Shown in pieces: positions 1 through 14,300 of a DNA stretch of 64,000 nucleotides; position 1 is the first letter of the stretch; every line of letters starts with the position of its first letter. This DNA comes from Setaria digitata (Eukaryota > Nematoda > Chromadorea > Rhabditida > Setariidae). Below the pieces are notes generated by a model. The model had not been told where the DNA came from, did not search any database, and saw nothing but the letters and a program-made list of their open reading frames with translations. A program made the translations under genes and the position numbers. The stretch is from assembly GCA_003640385.1 (NCBI GenBank), contig RCAB01000102.1, forward strand, positions 103,305-167,304. The letters are read 5' to 3'.

Positions 1-579
1 TCATTTTTATCATTTAAAAAAAATTAGTTGATGCAGCTGCCAAAACTTGCAAATGCTTTGAAACAATCAATTTTGATGTCGAAAAAATTTTTTTTAGAAC
101 GTTGACGACTTTTATGTTTTCATTGCAAGAATTAATTAAATTAATTAGCATTTCAGTGATGTGATGCTGCATTTGATAACACTGCTGGCGACTGGATTTC
201 GTATTACATCTTCACTTAAACTTTGTTAGTTTTATTTACTTATTTATTTTATTAGATTTACCTATTTATTAACCTATTTATTTTATTAAATGCGTTATTA
301 CCAAACAACCTCTTGAATTAAGTTTTTTTTTTTCTAATAAACTAATTTGCTGCTTATAAATTAGAAATAATGAACATATCAAAATGTAAAATGCCACTTC
401 TGCAACTTCTTTGAATTCTGTACCAACAATAATCATTCAAATAAGTTCTTCCTATAATTAAATTTCAACCAAAATTAGGCAGTTTCTAAATTAGCTTGGC
501 AATAATACACATTTGAATAATAAAGTGAATAACGAAACTTAGGGTGCGATAGGAAAGAAGAATTTATTTCCACTTTATA

Positions 580-627
<48 letters not shown>

Positions 628-3600
628 TACTGCTTAAAATAATAAAATTGATAGGTAATTTATTTGTCTATAAGAAAATTTAGTATCTCTTTAAGAAGAT
701 ATTGAATGAAATACAGTTTAGAATTAACCGTTAATTAGCGCTAGAAAGTAACTTGAGAAATGCTACTGTGAAGGGAAAGTCAAGTAAGAGAGAAAAGTGT
801 AATTAAGAGATAATTATTGTGCTTTCAAGATTGTTTACTCTCCTCCTTTTCACCCTATACTTCCTCATTAACTCAGATTCATTTCCGCTATTAACCAATA
901 TTGTCATAAATATTGCGTTCTCGTGGAATTCTAATTTTTTTGCTCGAACTTAAAATTTCAGTGTTATTATAAAGCGAGAAAAATATTGTCCACTTCTCTT
1001 GTTAAGCTGAAAATTCCTTTATTCACTTTCGATTATTCTGAAGAGAAAAGAGATAGAGCTATGTGTAGAAGTAGGAAATTTGAAATTATCCTTTTTAAGT
1101 AGACAATTCGATCCGATTGACAATCCTTTTGACAAGTGGTAGTTTGTTTAATGGATGAGGGACATTCTGATACGAATTCATCAGCGCACACTCTTAAACC
1201 GAGCCGTAATGATTAAATTGCATGTTTCGGCCTGGTGCCTTCGCAGTAAATGAGGTTAGGGCATGCATTTACAGAGCCAGAAGGGACTAGCACATTAATT
1301 TAGACATTTAATTTTAGAACAAGGGAAGCATTTTCTGCAAACAACTGTGTACTTGACCTTGAATATTGTAAATCATCACATTTCATGTTCCGCTTCTAAA
1401 ATACCATCGAATTCAGAAAATAAGTTCTTTGAAGAAACAAGCTCACTCAAACAATAAATTCAACCATTTCAGATAATTTGAGTACATTTGAGTCTTTCAT
1501 TAAAATTACTAAATGTGGCATTTAGAAGCGGTATTTGTTTCATGTCCATTAGTATTCACATCAGTAACAATTCACAGCGGTAATGGTTCTCAGTTCGCCT
1601 CGCCCGCAAGCATTTATCACACAAAAAAAAAGAAAATTTCAAATGGGTCTTGAAAAGCGATAATGAATTCTTGTAATTAGGGAGTGAAAGCCACTTCTGT
1701 AATGGAAGTTTTTGAAGCTTATGTTGATACGGCGAATCAAAGATTTAAGATGATAGCGCTGATAACTGGAATGACAAAAATTTTGATTTTACAGGGCTGG
1801 TTTAGTTTCTTTTTATTACCTTTGCAATAAGCGGAGGCAACATGCACCCACTGCAGCACTTTCTTCGCCCATAGTACCTTTCACTCCTCGAACAATTTTA
1901 TGGCGATCCTTTTACTGCTTTCCTTATTTTATTACTTCTGGCGATATCGAATATGTTGAAATGGCATGCGACCCTTTGAATCTCATCCGAAGCAATCCTT
2001 TCTGCACATTATTTCTGGCCAAAATAATCAGTCCATCTGGTTCGGAGCAGAAAAATTACCGAAAATCTATTGCGCCATTGATTTACTCTGCACCTGTTCT
2101 ACAGGAAAAGAAGGAGGTATAAAAACCGTGCTGGAATTATGGCAGGAATGATGAATGCCATTAAGTAACGATAGTCTTATGTGCTTAATGAGGCTAAACA
2201 TTTGCTACTGTTAATGAGATAATTTTATGAAACTGAACGATAGAAATTATCATTTATATCAATACACCTAAATCAACTGAGTCAAAGTACGAATACTGAA
2301 AAAAGCTGCTTTAGTACAGACTAAAAGCAACAGAAGCCGGAAGAAGTGATCCATTTTGACAAATGATGAATGTTAAAACTATCAGGCTAGTTATAAGAAA
2401 GAAATTCACTTCTTGGCTTCTAATCCGCAAACAAATTATTTGGACCCTTTTACTGTTCTACTAAATAACCATCCAACTAACCAACTAACATCCTTAGTAG
2501 CTTGTAATTAGTCCAGTATTTACGCGGTTGAAAAATTACCCCCATTAATCTTTCTCAAAAAAAGATAATTCCATTGGAAATTCGAATAACTGTCTCAATA
2601 ACTGGTGCCAGAATTTCAATCTTTACCGAAGGCCCATGCATGATAAATGATGTCAGAAAGTGAATTTATCAGTGAAAGGAAAAGTCTTTCCAGCTACAAG
2701 ATCAAAGAGAACAGAAGATTGATTCATACTCCATCACTTCCAAGTAGTTCTAATCGAAATCACAAAGAAGGATCGGTGATACATTAGACTGTGAAGATCG
2801 GAGAGATTCGAAAGATCTGGTGTAAATTGATTAAATATCACTTCTCCTTGATCCATTAAGAGTTTGTTTTAATCAGTGATTATGCCTATACAATAAAGAT
2901 ATGAGAATTAAAGTTTGACACTTGAAGTGAATGCGTTGAGAATAATTGCTTGAAACTTTGAAGAACTGCTAATTTTGGAAATGAACTGTAAAATCTAAAA
3001 TATGTAATCTGTGTCTTGAAACGATCTGTTACTCTGATAACATCAGTTGTTGCCTGCTGAAGAAGAATTATCTAATCGAACCCTTTTCTTTCTCATTTTT
3101 ATGCCGATGGAAAGATTATCTCTATATAAATCAACCTGAAATGGAAGGAGATAATCTTTAATGGTATCGCTCTGCTAGGCTTATTTTCACAAAAGAAACG
3201 GAACCGATTCTGGACAACTGTCTTCTTATTTGGAACGTTAAGAGCACTCACTAGTGGTCTAAATGAAGAGATAGATGCTTTGGTAAGAACGGTCAGAAAG
3301 AAAAAGGTTAAGGGTCAATTTTTAAAGTACCAAAGATGGTGCTTGAACTTCCTGTTTCTTCTGCTTCTCTATATCTTCTTGCATGCATACTTAACGAGGG
3401 CAAAGCCTAGATATTCCCTAATTAATACCTTAATATTTTCATCTAAGCATGTGACACTGAAAATTTTTACTTTGAGCGTGGAAGAATGCAACAAATACCA
3501 AAGTTGTTTCATTTTGGCCTTTTTTTAATACACTATGCAAAACAATCTGCGCCTAAAATGGACATTACGTAATTAATATAAAATTCCTATTTCTTTGGTT

Positions 3601-5331
3601 TATTTATTAAATTACAGGACATACAAATAGGTATCCATTGTGATAACAGATAAACTCACATTTATAGCTCACAGTCTTGTTCATTTCCAATTGCACTGCT
3701 ATCTGAATTGAATTAAGACTTCACACTTCTGTTATAGTAACTGTTTAAATATGATAAGTTTTGAGACACCCATCACAGCTTTTGATTAATTGTACTTCAA
3801 CTGTTCACTGTTAAAACCACTAAGTGTCAATTATTGGATGCTAGTAAGCAATGTCAGTCCTTTTCCTGGCAATGTGCAGCAATGAACAGCTGTTCAAACC
3901 GTAAACTTGTCCAATCGAAGCTAACAGACCACAGTTCGCAAATTCCAATATATACAGATAGATGCCTATCAGGATTAAGATAGGAGGATAGAAGTAAAAA
4001 AGTACCTGAAAAGTTGGCAAGTTGGGAAAGAAAGAAAGCTATAATTAATGAGCTATTCATAATTAATGGTTCATTGTTTGGAAGTTTGGATGGATTCGTA
4101 AAAGTGTTGAACAGTTCTTACGATAAATTTTTTTATTATACAAGTAACCGTTCAAAATATAATTAGTAATGCAATAAATTAAGTTGGGATTTCCGGATTC
4201 ATTATCTTAAGGCTTTTTTTTTTTAGTTGATCCTACTAGCCATCGATCAATTAAATTTCAGTTGGTTCGGGTAATCTTTGTTAACTATTCTGGCCCCCCT
4301 TCCAGTCTTCACTTACCATAATAATAATTTAAGATAGGAAAAAATAGCACCTTGAGATTGCCTCTAATTGAGTTAAAATAGTCTACAAGGAAAAAATGTG
4401 AACAGAAATGTGAGCCACCGAATGTCGTCAATGAAAAACTCCAGCCATCCTAAAGATTAACTCACTGCTTGCAACTTCTTGAAATTACAGTTTTCTTTTG
4501 AAATCTTTCATCATCTCAAAATTTTTTTTTTTTGCTTCGAATCAGCAGGGACATTCCTCGTGCCGTGCAAAGGGTAGTAAATAATAATGGGATTTTTCGT
4601 CAAAACGTCCAAACAGTAAACAAAAATGACTCAATATTGTAATAATTGATGACCTTTGACCTTGCTCTTAAATGTCCTTGCAAATGTGCATAGCAAACTG
4701 TTGTTGTCCTCTGATGTTTATGATGAGTTAGTTCCCTTCAATGATATTATGTAGAAGTACATTTCTTTTCAACGACAGCCATCTATACAGTTAATCTGAC
4801 TGGAATGTTTTCATCAAGAATAATTAATTTTTGTCTAAATAATTCTCGACAATTGAGATTTAATTCCTGCAAAGGTTTAGACGCCATTGTGACTGTAGCC
4901 AAGAAAGTACTGGCATTGTTCTTTCTGGTACTGTTGCTGAAAAAAAAATTCTGAACAATAATTCAACTTCCTTAGTAACACTTTCATTCTTTTTCTTTAA
5001 CAACGGAAAAATAAATTTTTTTAAGAAAGAAAAATGTGAAGTTCTAACCGCAAATTTAAAATTCGAGTTGCCAGGCTGAAAATTTAAAGACATAAAAATT
5101 GAAATAAACAATGCTGTAAAAGTTGCAAAAGTATTGATTTTGAATGATTGCTTGCATTAAATAAAGAAATTTATTACCAGAAATATTATACATTTAGTAA
5201 TGGTCACTTTGTCCTGAGAATGCTCAAATTTTTCATTCAATATTTACTTAAAAAGCCATTTTATTTTGTGTTATTTTTTCCTTTTATCATATCAAAAACA
5301 AATTAAATTCAATTTTAAGTTGTTTCTTTAG
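1..5331. other. Stretch without a confident gene, upstream of the discoidin receptor
   Basis: No reading frame here looks like a protein family, and the short frames have stop-broken, low-complexity translations. The receptor's first visible exon enters in phase 1, so at least one upstream exon carrying the start codon and signal peptide should lie here or further left. A hydrophobic segment encoded around 3335-3405 was considered, but it has no usable phase-1 donor. The stretch is AT-rich with poly-A and poly-T runs and one ATT microsatellite. Confidence 0.5.
583..623. repeat. ATT trinucleotide microsatellite
   Basis: About thirteen uninterrupted ATT/TTA units can be read directly. It lies in non-coding DNA upstream of the first gene. 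Confidence 0.9.
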
Positions 5332-8300
5332 TTTGCCTTGAAATTACAGCAGAATGTCAGATAACTGCTCTCGGTATGGAAAGTGGTGAAATTGGAGATG
5401 AACAACTGTCTGCTTCAAGCAGTTTTGATGTGATTAGTGTTGGACCACAAAATGCCAGGTGGGGATTATGACTAATGATTATTTGATTGTTTCCGATATC
5501 TCAACTTGTTTTATTCAATTTTCAAATCTAAATAAGATTTGAATGAGAAAATATGAATTGTGATAGTTTTAACTAACCTCATTCTGCTAATTTACAATCG
5601 AAATATTTATAATATTGAAGCATTTGATTCATTTTCATTTTGTAAAACATAAAAACACATAAATATTATAAACCATCGCATCTTGTCATTGAATTAAATT
5701 TTCAAACTTCATGAAATGATGAATTTGTATTTGAAATACATTATTGTATTTAAATATGAAAATCTAAACAAGTAGTTAAGAACCAAAATATTCATCGGAA
5801 TAGTGCTGTAACAATCATTTTATAGTGATCCAATAACAATCACTTTATAAGGATTTGTGCTTAAATAATACAAATGACACTATTGCGTATTAAAGAATAA
5901 TTTACTTTGATAATTATCACCTAGGTAAATTAGCGCCCTTTCAAGATCACCTAATTTGCGTAATGATTCTTACTTAAATTCTTCCATTAATGGATATTTT
6001 GTATCATTAGCAGTAATATTATCAATAGGAATAATAATTGTAGATAATGATAATAATGATAATAATGACGTCAATAATAATAACAGCAGTAACTATGAAT
6101 ATGATAATATAATTATTATGTTTGTAACGTTCACTGTGATTTTTTGAGGAAGGAATTTTCAGGATACGAAAAGAGCTTGCGAGTGGTGCTTGGTGTCCAA
6201 AACCACAAATCAAAGCAGGCTCGTACGAATTTCTAGAGGTTTCTTTTCGAGGAACAATAATAAGATTTCAGATAATTCATATTCCGTTACTTTTCCTTGA
6301 ATTTTAGACAAGTGAAGTATTGTTTCAGCTCGCTACTAGAAATAGCAGCTAGAATGATGAGTCTTTCTTTAGAAGGCGGAAATGTCGCAGGCAAACTTGT
6401 CTTGTTAAAGTATGCAAGTGAAAAAGACTCGTTGTCTCTTTACTTCTAGCAATGTGTTGTTGCATCGAGAATGATACGACTGTATATTCCAAGCAATATC
6501 TGCGTATTTCTTTATCCTTTTCATGTTTTAGAATGATAGCTATCGGTGCTACCGAAGGCATGGAGTATTTAGAGTAATAAAATGAATGAAACATTGCACA
6601 GTTCTGCCTGATTTCAAATTTAACTGACACTTCTCAAGAATCCGTGAGAGCTTTCACTGCATTCCTTAAGGACATCACTTCACTTTTTCCGCCTATAAAA
6701 TTAGAGGCTACTTGTGTTTCGAGGTCAAATAATTTTTTCAGCCACTTTTCCCAAAAAATACTGCATAATTTGCAAAGCATTTGTAGTTAGAAAGCTATTA
6801 ATCTTCCACTCGCTTTGTTAATATTCAAGTTAATACTACAGACAGATAGGTCGTGAAACAAAAGGCATTCGATTTATGTCAGAGATAGTTTATCGTCAAT
6901 GCAGTTAACGTTTAAATTAACAAAGATACTAGTAAAAGAATGGAAATCCATACTGCAAGCTCGATGAATTATGGAAATTTATTATTTTTGTATTATTTAT
7001 AAATTGTTTTTTTTGTTTAGTATACAACGTTTTAGTTTTAATAAGTTCATTGAGCGTTGCAGGTGAATTTCGAACAAGTATTTATAATCACGGGAATTGA
7101 AACGCAGGGTCGTTACGGGAATGGAACAGGTCGAGAATATACAACACATTATACGGTTGAATATTTGAGGCTGAATAGCTCATGGATAAAGTACCACAGT
7201 AGAAGTCTAGTTGAAGTAATAGATGGGAATGAAGATACATCAAGTGCCGTTCGACGAGATTTCGATCCGCCAATTGTTGCTTCACGTATTCGAATTATAC
7301 CTTACTCGAATTACGCAAGGACAATGTGCCTCAGAGTGGAATTTTATGGATGTCTGTATAATGGTACGTTTCAGAAGTTTTTTTCTCTTTTTTAGAACGA
7401 AAAGGTGTCAGTCACAACCTTACGTCCTCTGATTGCTTTTGCTCTTCTGAAAATTGGAAGTGCAAGTAAATTTCCTCTTTCAGTAGAATAATTCATGGCC
7501 ATCTAATGTGGCATATTTTCAGAGGGTTTAATGTTTTATTCAATGAACAACGATGGCTCAAGGATAGACAATTATGATTTCCGTGACAAAATTTTCGAAA
7601 AATCGAATATGCTTAGTCATTTCACGAATAATAAAAAGTATGGGTCAGAAATGACTTTCATTTTTTCAAATATCTTTAGGTGAGATATTACCAGATGAAA
7701 TAAAATCAAAACATCTCTATTGCTGATATTTTATTGAATGTTTTCTTTAAGGATGTCAAAACTTTCTAACTTTATTGAAATATTAAGCAAAAGTTTGATT
7801 ATTTGTTGATATTATCGTGAAAACAGAAGTCATCTGGATTTATGCAATTTTAAAATTGAAAAAATATAATACTGAATCATTTCAAACACTGTAGAATTCA
7901 AGATCTCCATGAAAGTAGAAAATCAAATTAATCCAATTGCGATTGACTGTTTTCTCTTCCTCACTCCTTTTTTGTTTTGTTTAGCAATTTCCACTTATTT
8001 AAAATGAGCAACCTATGGAATTTGCAAAATCATCTTATTCTAGAACAATAGCACCTGTCCATCTGACATACTACCTTATGTTAATGATTCTACGTCTAAT
8101 TAAATAATTGTCTACTTAAATTTAACAAAATAACAAAAAATTTAGTGAGTTAAAATATCACTTGTTACTGGATTTATTTTGACTACTTTTTATTGTTGAA
8201 TTATTTGTGACTTTTCACTTCATTATTGCTGATAGCATGTTCGGTCTTTAGACTCAACATCCTATTTTTTGAAAATAAATAATTTTTTTTTTTTTTTTCA

Positions 8301-11300
8301 AATCTCAGAGGTCTAGGACTTCTCACAGATGGTATTATCGCCACAACAAATCCACTGGAAGATATTACTGATAATGATGATCTAATATCGGCATGGATTG
8401 GGTGGAATCAGTTGATAACAAGTAAATATTATTATTTAAGTAATATAACGACACAAATCAGCACATAATTAATTTTAGTTGCCTTTTGAATCTCATTAAA
8501 TTTTACCCAGACATTTCAAATGATAAAGTTTCCCTGAATCGAATTTTACAATTTGAGAAATAAATATCGTTAATCATACTATTCTCTAAAGTTTAAAGAA
8601 ATTCTAAATTTGGCTTACAAACCATTTGTTATATGCAGATATAAATATTGCACATAAAAATAAATGATAAAATTTTCCTTTGAAACTAGACGGTTCCGTG
8701 GAAATTGTATTTGAATTTGCCGACATACGAAAATTTACATACCTCGAAATTTGGGCCTATGGAACGTCGTTACGAACTACTGAAATATTTTTTAGCACCG
8801 ATGGCAAAAAATTTGCACTCGCATCACAGATTTCATCTATACAAGTAATTTAATATTATTTCTTTCCTACAAATTTTGATTTAAAAATCTTAAAAAAGCT
8901 TTGGCTCATTTCATCTTTCTAGAGAAGACCATTAGATGCAATTCGAAATTTGCCAATACGAATACCACTGCATAATGCAACTGGACAAGCTCTAAAAATG
9001 AAGCTTAGCTACAAAGAGCAGTGGCTATTCCTGTCCGAAATATACTTTGCATCAAGTGAGTTTGAATAATTCAGATTTACGTCAAAATTCTGCGAAATTC
9101 TCAAACTTTCAAAATCTGAACTCCATTTTTCAAATCCAGCCTTTCCGTCTGCTATCTCAATTAGCTTTAATATTTAACAGGTGACTGTTTATTTATTGAC
9201 CTCTTCACTCACTTAGCCATTTTGTAATTAAACAAACCGTTCCTTTATAAAACAATCTGCAAGGTAAATAGGACCGGTGCTGCTTTTTTAACTGGTCGTA
9301 AAATTTTTAACATTTTTAGGAGTAACTTTTAAGTTTTTTCGACAAAGGAATTATTTCTTTTTTTTTTAGTGTTCAAGATTTTTCATAGAAATTTGATTTC
9401 AGTATTTGTCCGGAGACAGAATGAATAAAGTACAATCGTTACTGAGTAACACAGAAATCAGATAATTTTGCATCTTTTTTGAACTCCGGAGAGTTTGGTA
9501 TCATTTTACCATTTAGATTAGAATAAATGTTAAGAAAAATTTATTAACAAGTTTTGAGGCAAATTACTTTAGGCTATGTTAGAAAAGCAACCGTACCAAC
9601 GCGAACTCTTATCACTATCACTACTACTACTACTACTACTACTGATATCATCACCAGTTCTATGCCCGGTTTGCAAATATCTCTTCTTTCTCATTTTTTT
9701 TTTTCATGTTCGCTTGCACCTTCATATTCTATCTGTTGCTTCTTTTGCTTTATCATTTTAATCATTTCAAATAAAAGGTTGGTGGGTATTTCAAAATTTT
9801 AAAATTATTTTATTCTTATAATTTTCAAAAAGGATTGAAAAAGCTAATCCTTTTGAATTGGAACTATCACACAAGTTTGCTTGAAACTCTGACTTAATTG
9901 TTTACTTGTGAATTTGAGGAATAAAATAAATTGACAGAATTTAATCATGTAATATACTTGCATCTACCGATGAAACTGAGTGTAGAGAGGTTGGTGATTG
10001 CTACTGTGCAGAGGAAATTGATGAACAGAATGCTTAAAAATTAAAGCAAATTGGGATTGGGAGTCCATAAAGAATAAAAAAAAGTTTGTAAAAATATGTT
10101 GAGAACAGCAAACTTTTCTTCATATTTCATCCAAGGGTTGTTTCTGAATTAAAATAGCTTATTGTTTTGATTAAAAAAAAAAAAAATTATTTGCGAAAGG
10201 TTGCATGATCAATGAATGCCTTATGATTTCTTTGACATTTGCTGAAAATTGCTTTAAATAATCTCAAAAAATGCAATCTGAAATTTCTCAAAACATCTCC
10301 CGATATTATCATTTAGACTAATTGTAAAAGCCTTTCCGAATTCTTTAAATCCCGTAACTTCTATAGATATTATTATTGCAAAGCTTTCTTTCAGTTTTGT
10401 CAAAAATAAGAAGTACAAATACTTCTGCCATATCTCAGTAATCAAAAGATTTAACTTTAATAGAGGAAGAGTACTATTGCACAATTTTGTTTTCTAAGCT
10501 TTCTACTAACTTTCAGTATTTTACTTTTAAATTATACTAGTTCGGTTTGTGTTTTAGTCAATTGCATTTTCAAAATTAAATTTCTCTTTGCATGTTTATA
10601 AATGCTTATGAACAGAAAAATATGTTAAGGTCGCACAGTTTGAAGCTCCTAAATTGTTTGCTTTTTTAATTCCGAAGAGAGATTTCTATTTTTTAGCCAT
10701 CTTCAATGTAACTTCAGTCGAAATCGAAGAACCAACCGGACTATTTCCGATCATTCATTTCATCGGTAAGTATCTTAGACTGAAACAGCTCATAGAAAAT
10801 CCAACATTAATGAGTTATCCTCATCACTGATTACACAGCATTGTTCAAAAATGAATAACCTATTCCATGATTGAACTTTTTCAAAACGGTTTTTTAAAAA
10901 GTTGAACGCTTCAGTCACGTAATATCACGAATACTTCGGTCTTTTTGTATGTAGCATCGTGAACACTCCAGTCTTTCCAATTTGCATGTAATATAGATTT
11001 TTTTATACGCTGAATACATTGGTGCAGTGGCTTCTGTAAATTTGAACTTAAAACGGACACTTAGAAATGATCTTGTAATTGGTAGTAATTGGTAATAGGT
11101 TGTGTGCATATTTTAATATATGTATAGTGATAAAATTAATTCTGAACAGTGTTCAACAGCTGATATTTTGATAAGCATTTCTTTTAGGTTTACTAATTTT
11201 ATTCATACTGATAAGCTGTGTATTGTGTGCAATTCTAATTTCACGACGCCGGGAGCCAAGTGCAAAAAATTATAATGCTGGAAGGGCGAAAATCATGGTG

Positions 11301-14300
11301 ACAAGTTTAGGCGAAAAGGGTTTTTGCACTAATTTTTGTGATGCTGGTGAAGTCGACTATCATCAGATTCAAAACAATGGATTTTACACTGACGAAAAGT
11401 TAGTTTTTATCAAAACTTTATTTCTTCTTGCGGTGTTATCGGTGTTCTATTCTATGCATTATTCAGAAAAACTATTGAATTTGAAGTTATTGGGAAGAAA
11501 TGAATGATGTCTAAAGTTTGGTGATTAAGATACTTCCTTCTTCTTAGAAATTATGAGAGTAAAGCTATTTCAAAATTTTGAAAAATGGAACTCAACATTT
11601 TAGTATTAAAAAATTTCTTCTTTTGGTTAGACTACTTTAACAGGGTGTATAGCATTTAGTTTAGTTGTAATTTCCCAATTTTAGTGTGTTTTAAAAAATA
11701 CCAGTTTTCAAGGAGCTACTTCGTTCAGTTCAGTTACAGTTGCTATCGAAGAATTGAATTTTATGTTACATTCCGTAAGATTACTGGCTTTATATATTTT
11801 TTGTTCCTAATAACTTACAGGAAAGTGGCAAGTGTTGGCAAACGAGCCAAAAAATCACCGTCATGGTCGGATTTTCATTTTCCACCTCCACCTTCAGGTG
11901 AATTACGTTTTAATTTCAATAAAATTTGGAGCATCTAATTGTCAACAAAAGTGAATTGAACAAAGTATAACTTATGCTTGACGTTCAAAATTTATTTTAA
12001 TTTCTCTATTTGTTGAGAAGAAGTCCAAGTCACTCTTTTTTTACTAATAGTATAGCTAACAGTTACCTAAACAACAATAAATTATTGTTTGATTAATGGG
12101 ATGAACAAAAGTTAATAACTTCCAAATAAAAATTAATAAAACGTATACGAAATATGTACAGTGAGCAATCAGAAGTTTTTAATATTATTATGTCAAATGT
12201 TATAAAACAGATTTGTTTGGTGTCAATGAATCAACAGCAGAACCACTATTGGTACCTAAAATTCCTGTGTTACCTGTTATACCGATAATACAGAAGCAAA
12301 AAGATGACCAGACTTGTCTAAAAAAGTGAGTTCATTCTTAAGTTCAGATTGTCGTTTGAAAGGTAAGAGAAAAATCTTTTTTTCCTTTGACAGAAATTAA
12401 CAAGTAGACACAAATAAAGAAGCTTTTCTAATATTTTTTCATAAAAACAAAGGAAAACTTAATGAAGAGGAAAAGACAACATTTAAATGGAAGAAGTAAA
12501 GCAGTAAATTGAATATGGAATGAATTGAAAGTCAACCGGAAACATTAATTCAGTTATTTGTAATAAGATTTACGAAAGAATTTTTTTTGGATTTTTTCAT
12601 CACGTGCTTCTATTGCACTTTTTTGATGTTGAAGAATTTTATTAAATTCAATTATCCTCGCTTTCACTGTCCTCAAAGAAATGCTGTTTTTTAGAGTTAA
12701 CAATGGTGATAGCCTTCACTATGCTATTGCTGCTGTTCGAATTTCTGACAGGTTGACAGTTTTTCTCAAATTTCCACTTCGTGAACTATTTGCTAATCTA
12801 TCCAGTCGTTTACAGAAAAAATTATTTATATTGTTTAAAAATTTTGATTTTTTTTGATAAATACAAAAATTAAACAAGTTTTTAGCAAAGTGAAACGACG
12901 AATTGAGAAATTTAGCATAGATCGGATTGTATTCGGATCCGAACTAGGCTATGGAAGATTCACAGTAATTCGGTCATGTTCCTTTGATGGTAAGAGCTAT
13001 GCCGCAAAAACAATCACAGACAAGAATAAACAAGCGATGTGATCTTTTAAGAATATTTTTTAAATTAATATTTAATAACGATAAATTGCTAGGCCGACTT
13101 TTCTTTGATCAATGAAATTTAGGGTTTTCATTTAGTTCTATCCAGGCAAAAATTATCTTCCCGAAGAGGAAAAGTGTCAATTAGCTTAACTGTTCAGATT
13201 ACAACTAACTTTCGTATTCGTACTGGCGCATATCAATCTGAAGTATAAAACGAAGTAGGAAGGAAAGAAAGAAGGAAAAATGATTATTTCTCTCTGGGAT
13301 ATCTTGAAGGAAAAAAAGGCCCTTGGACTCTTTAAGTTTTTATTAAATGAGATCTGCGTTTACATAACCGAAATATTTTATGATTTCCAGATGTAATTTT
13401 TTATGGTAGCAATGATAAGTGTTAACAAACGAAACTTTCCATTTAAGAATTTATTTTTGCACTTTAAAGAAATTTTGTTAAGACTTTAGCTAACAATATA
13501 TTATTACTCTTCATCAGATAGTTTTAATATCTCTTCATTTTCAGTTTAAAATTGCAGGAGCATCTTCAGTGATGAAGTGAAGATATTATCAAAAATTGAC
13601 CATGAAAATCTCATCAAGGTTGTCATTCAAAAAGACTTAATGAACAAAATTTCAACCTTCCATTACTAGTTGGTTTGGCTTCGCTGATTTAGGCTTCTAG
13701 TTTCAGTCCTCTGAAATGAAGCAGTGTCTTCTTGCCTTTTATTTAATTTTTTAATTTTTAATTTTTTATTCTATTAATTTTTATTGTATTATGTTTATAA
13801 CTGCCTATCTCTAGTCTGGATTGATAGCACAGATTGTCGAAGCTCATTTCTCAGAAGTTGATATTCTAGAGCTTGTTTAGCTGAATAATTGAATAGATAA
13901 AACGTTACAATATGAGGTGCAAATATATATATCGGTGTTTAGTAGGCAAATACTAACTGCTAGTGTTGCAATGTCTCCTTCATATACTACAGATATTTCA
14001 ATCAACCAATTAACTGACTAATTACTATACTAATTAAAATTAATCTTGCAGCTTTATGGAATCGATGATAATTCGACCATGTATCTTGAATTAGCATTAC
14101 ACGGGAACGTGCGGCAGTATTTGGCTCATAAGCCTGATGCCAAGTCTGAATTTTGATTGTTTCAATTTTCGCTCTATGGAACTAAGTTTTAAATAATAGT
14201 TTCCTATCAACTTCATCTGCACGCTTCCTTTTATTTATTTATGTTCTGCTTTTATTCAGCTTATCACACTTCATCTGTTTAAGTGTGTTGCAAATAGTGA

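Noticed and set aside
3280..3528. Hydrophobic frame as the signal-peptide exon of the discoidin receptor
   Set aside because: There is no phase-1 splice donor at a suitable place, the ATG in the alternative frame is soon followed by a stop, and the distance to 5332 is untested.
7057..7432. Treating the 7-kb frames as a gene start
   Set aside because: The frame begins inside an intron. The real exon starts at 7063 after TTGCAG and continues the discoidin domain from 6238.
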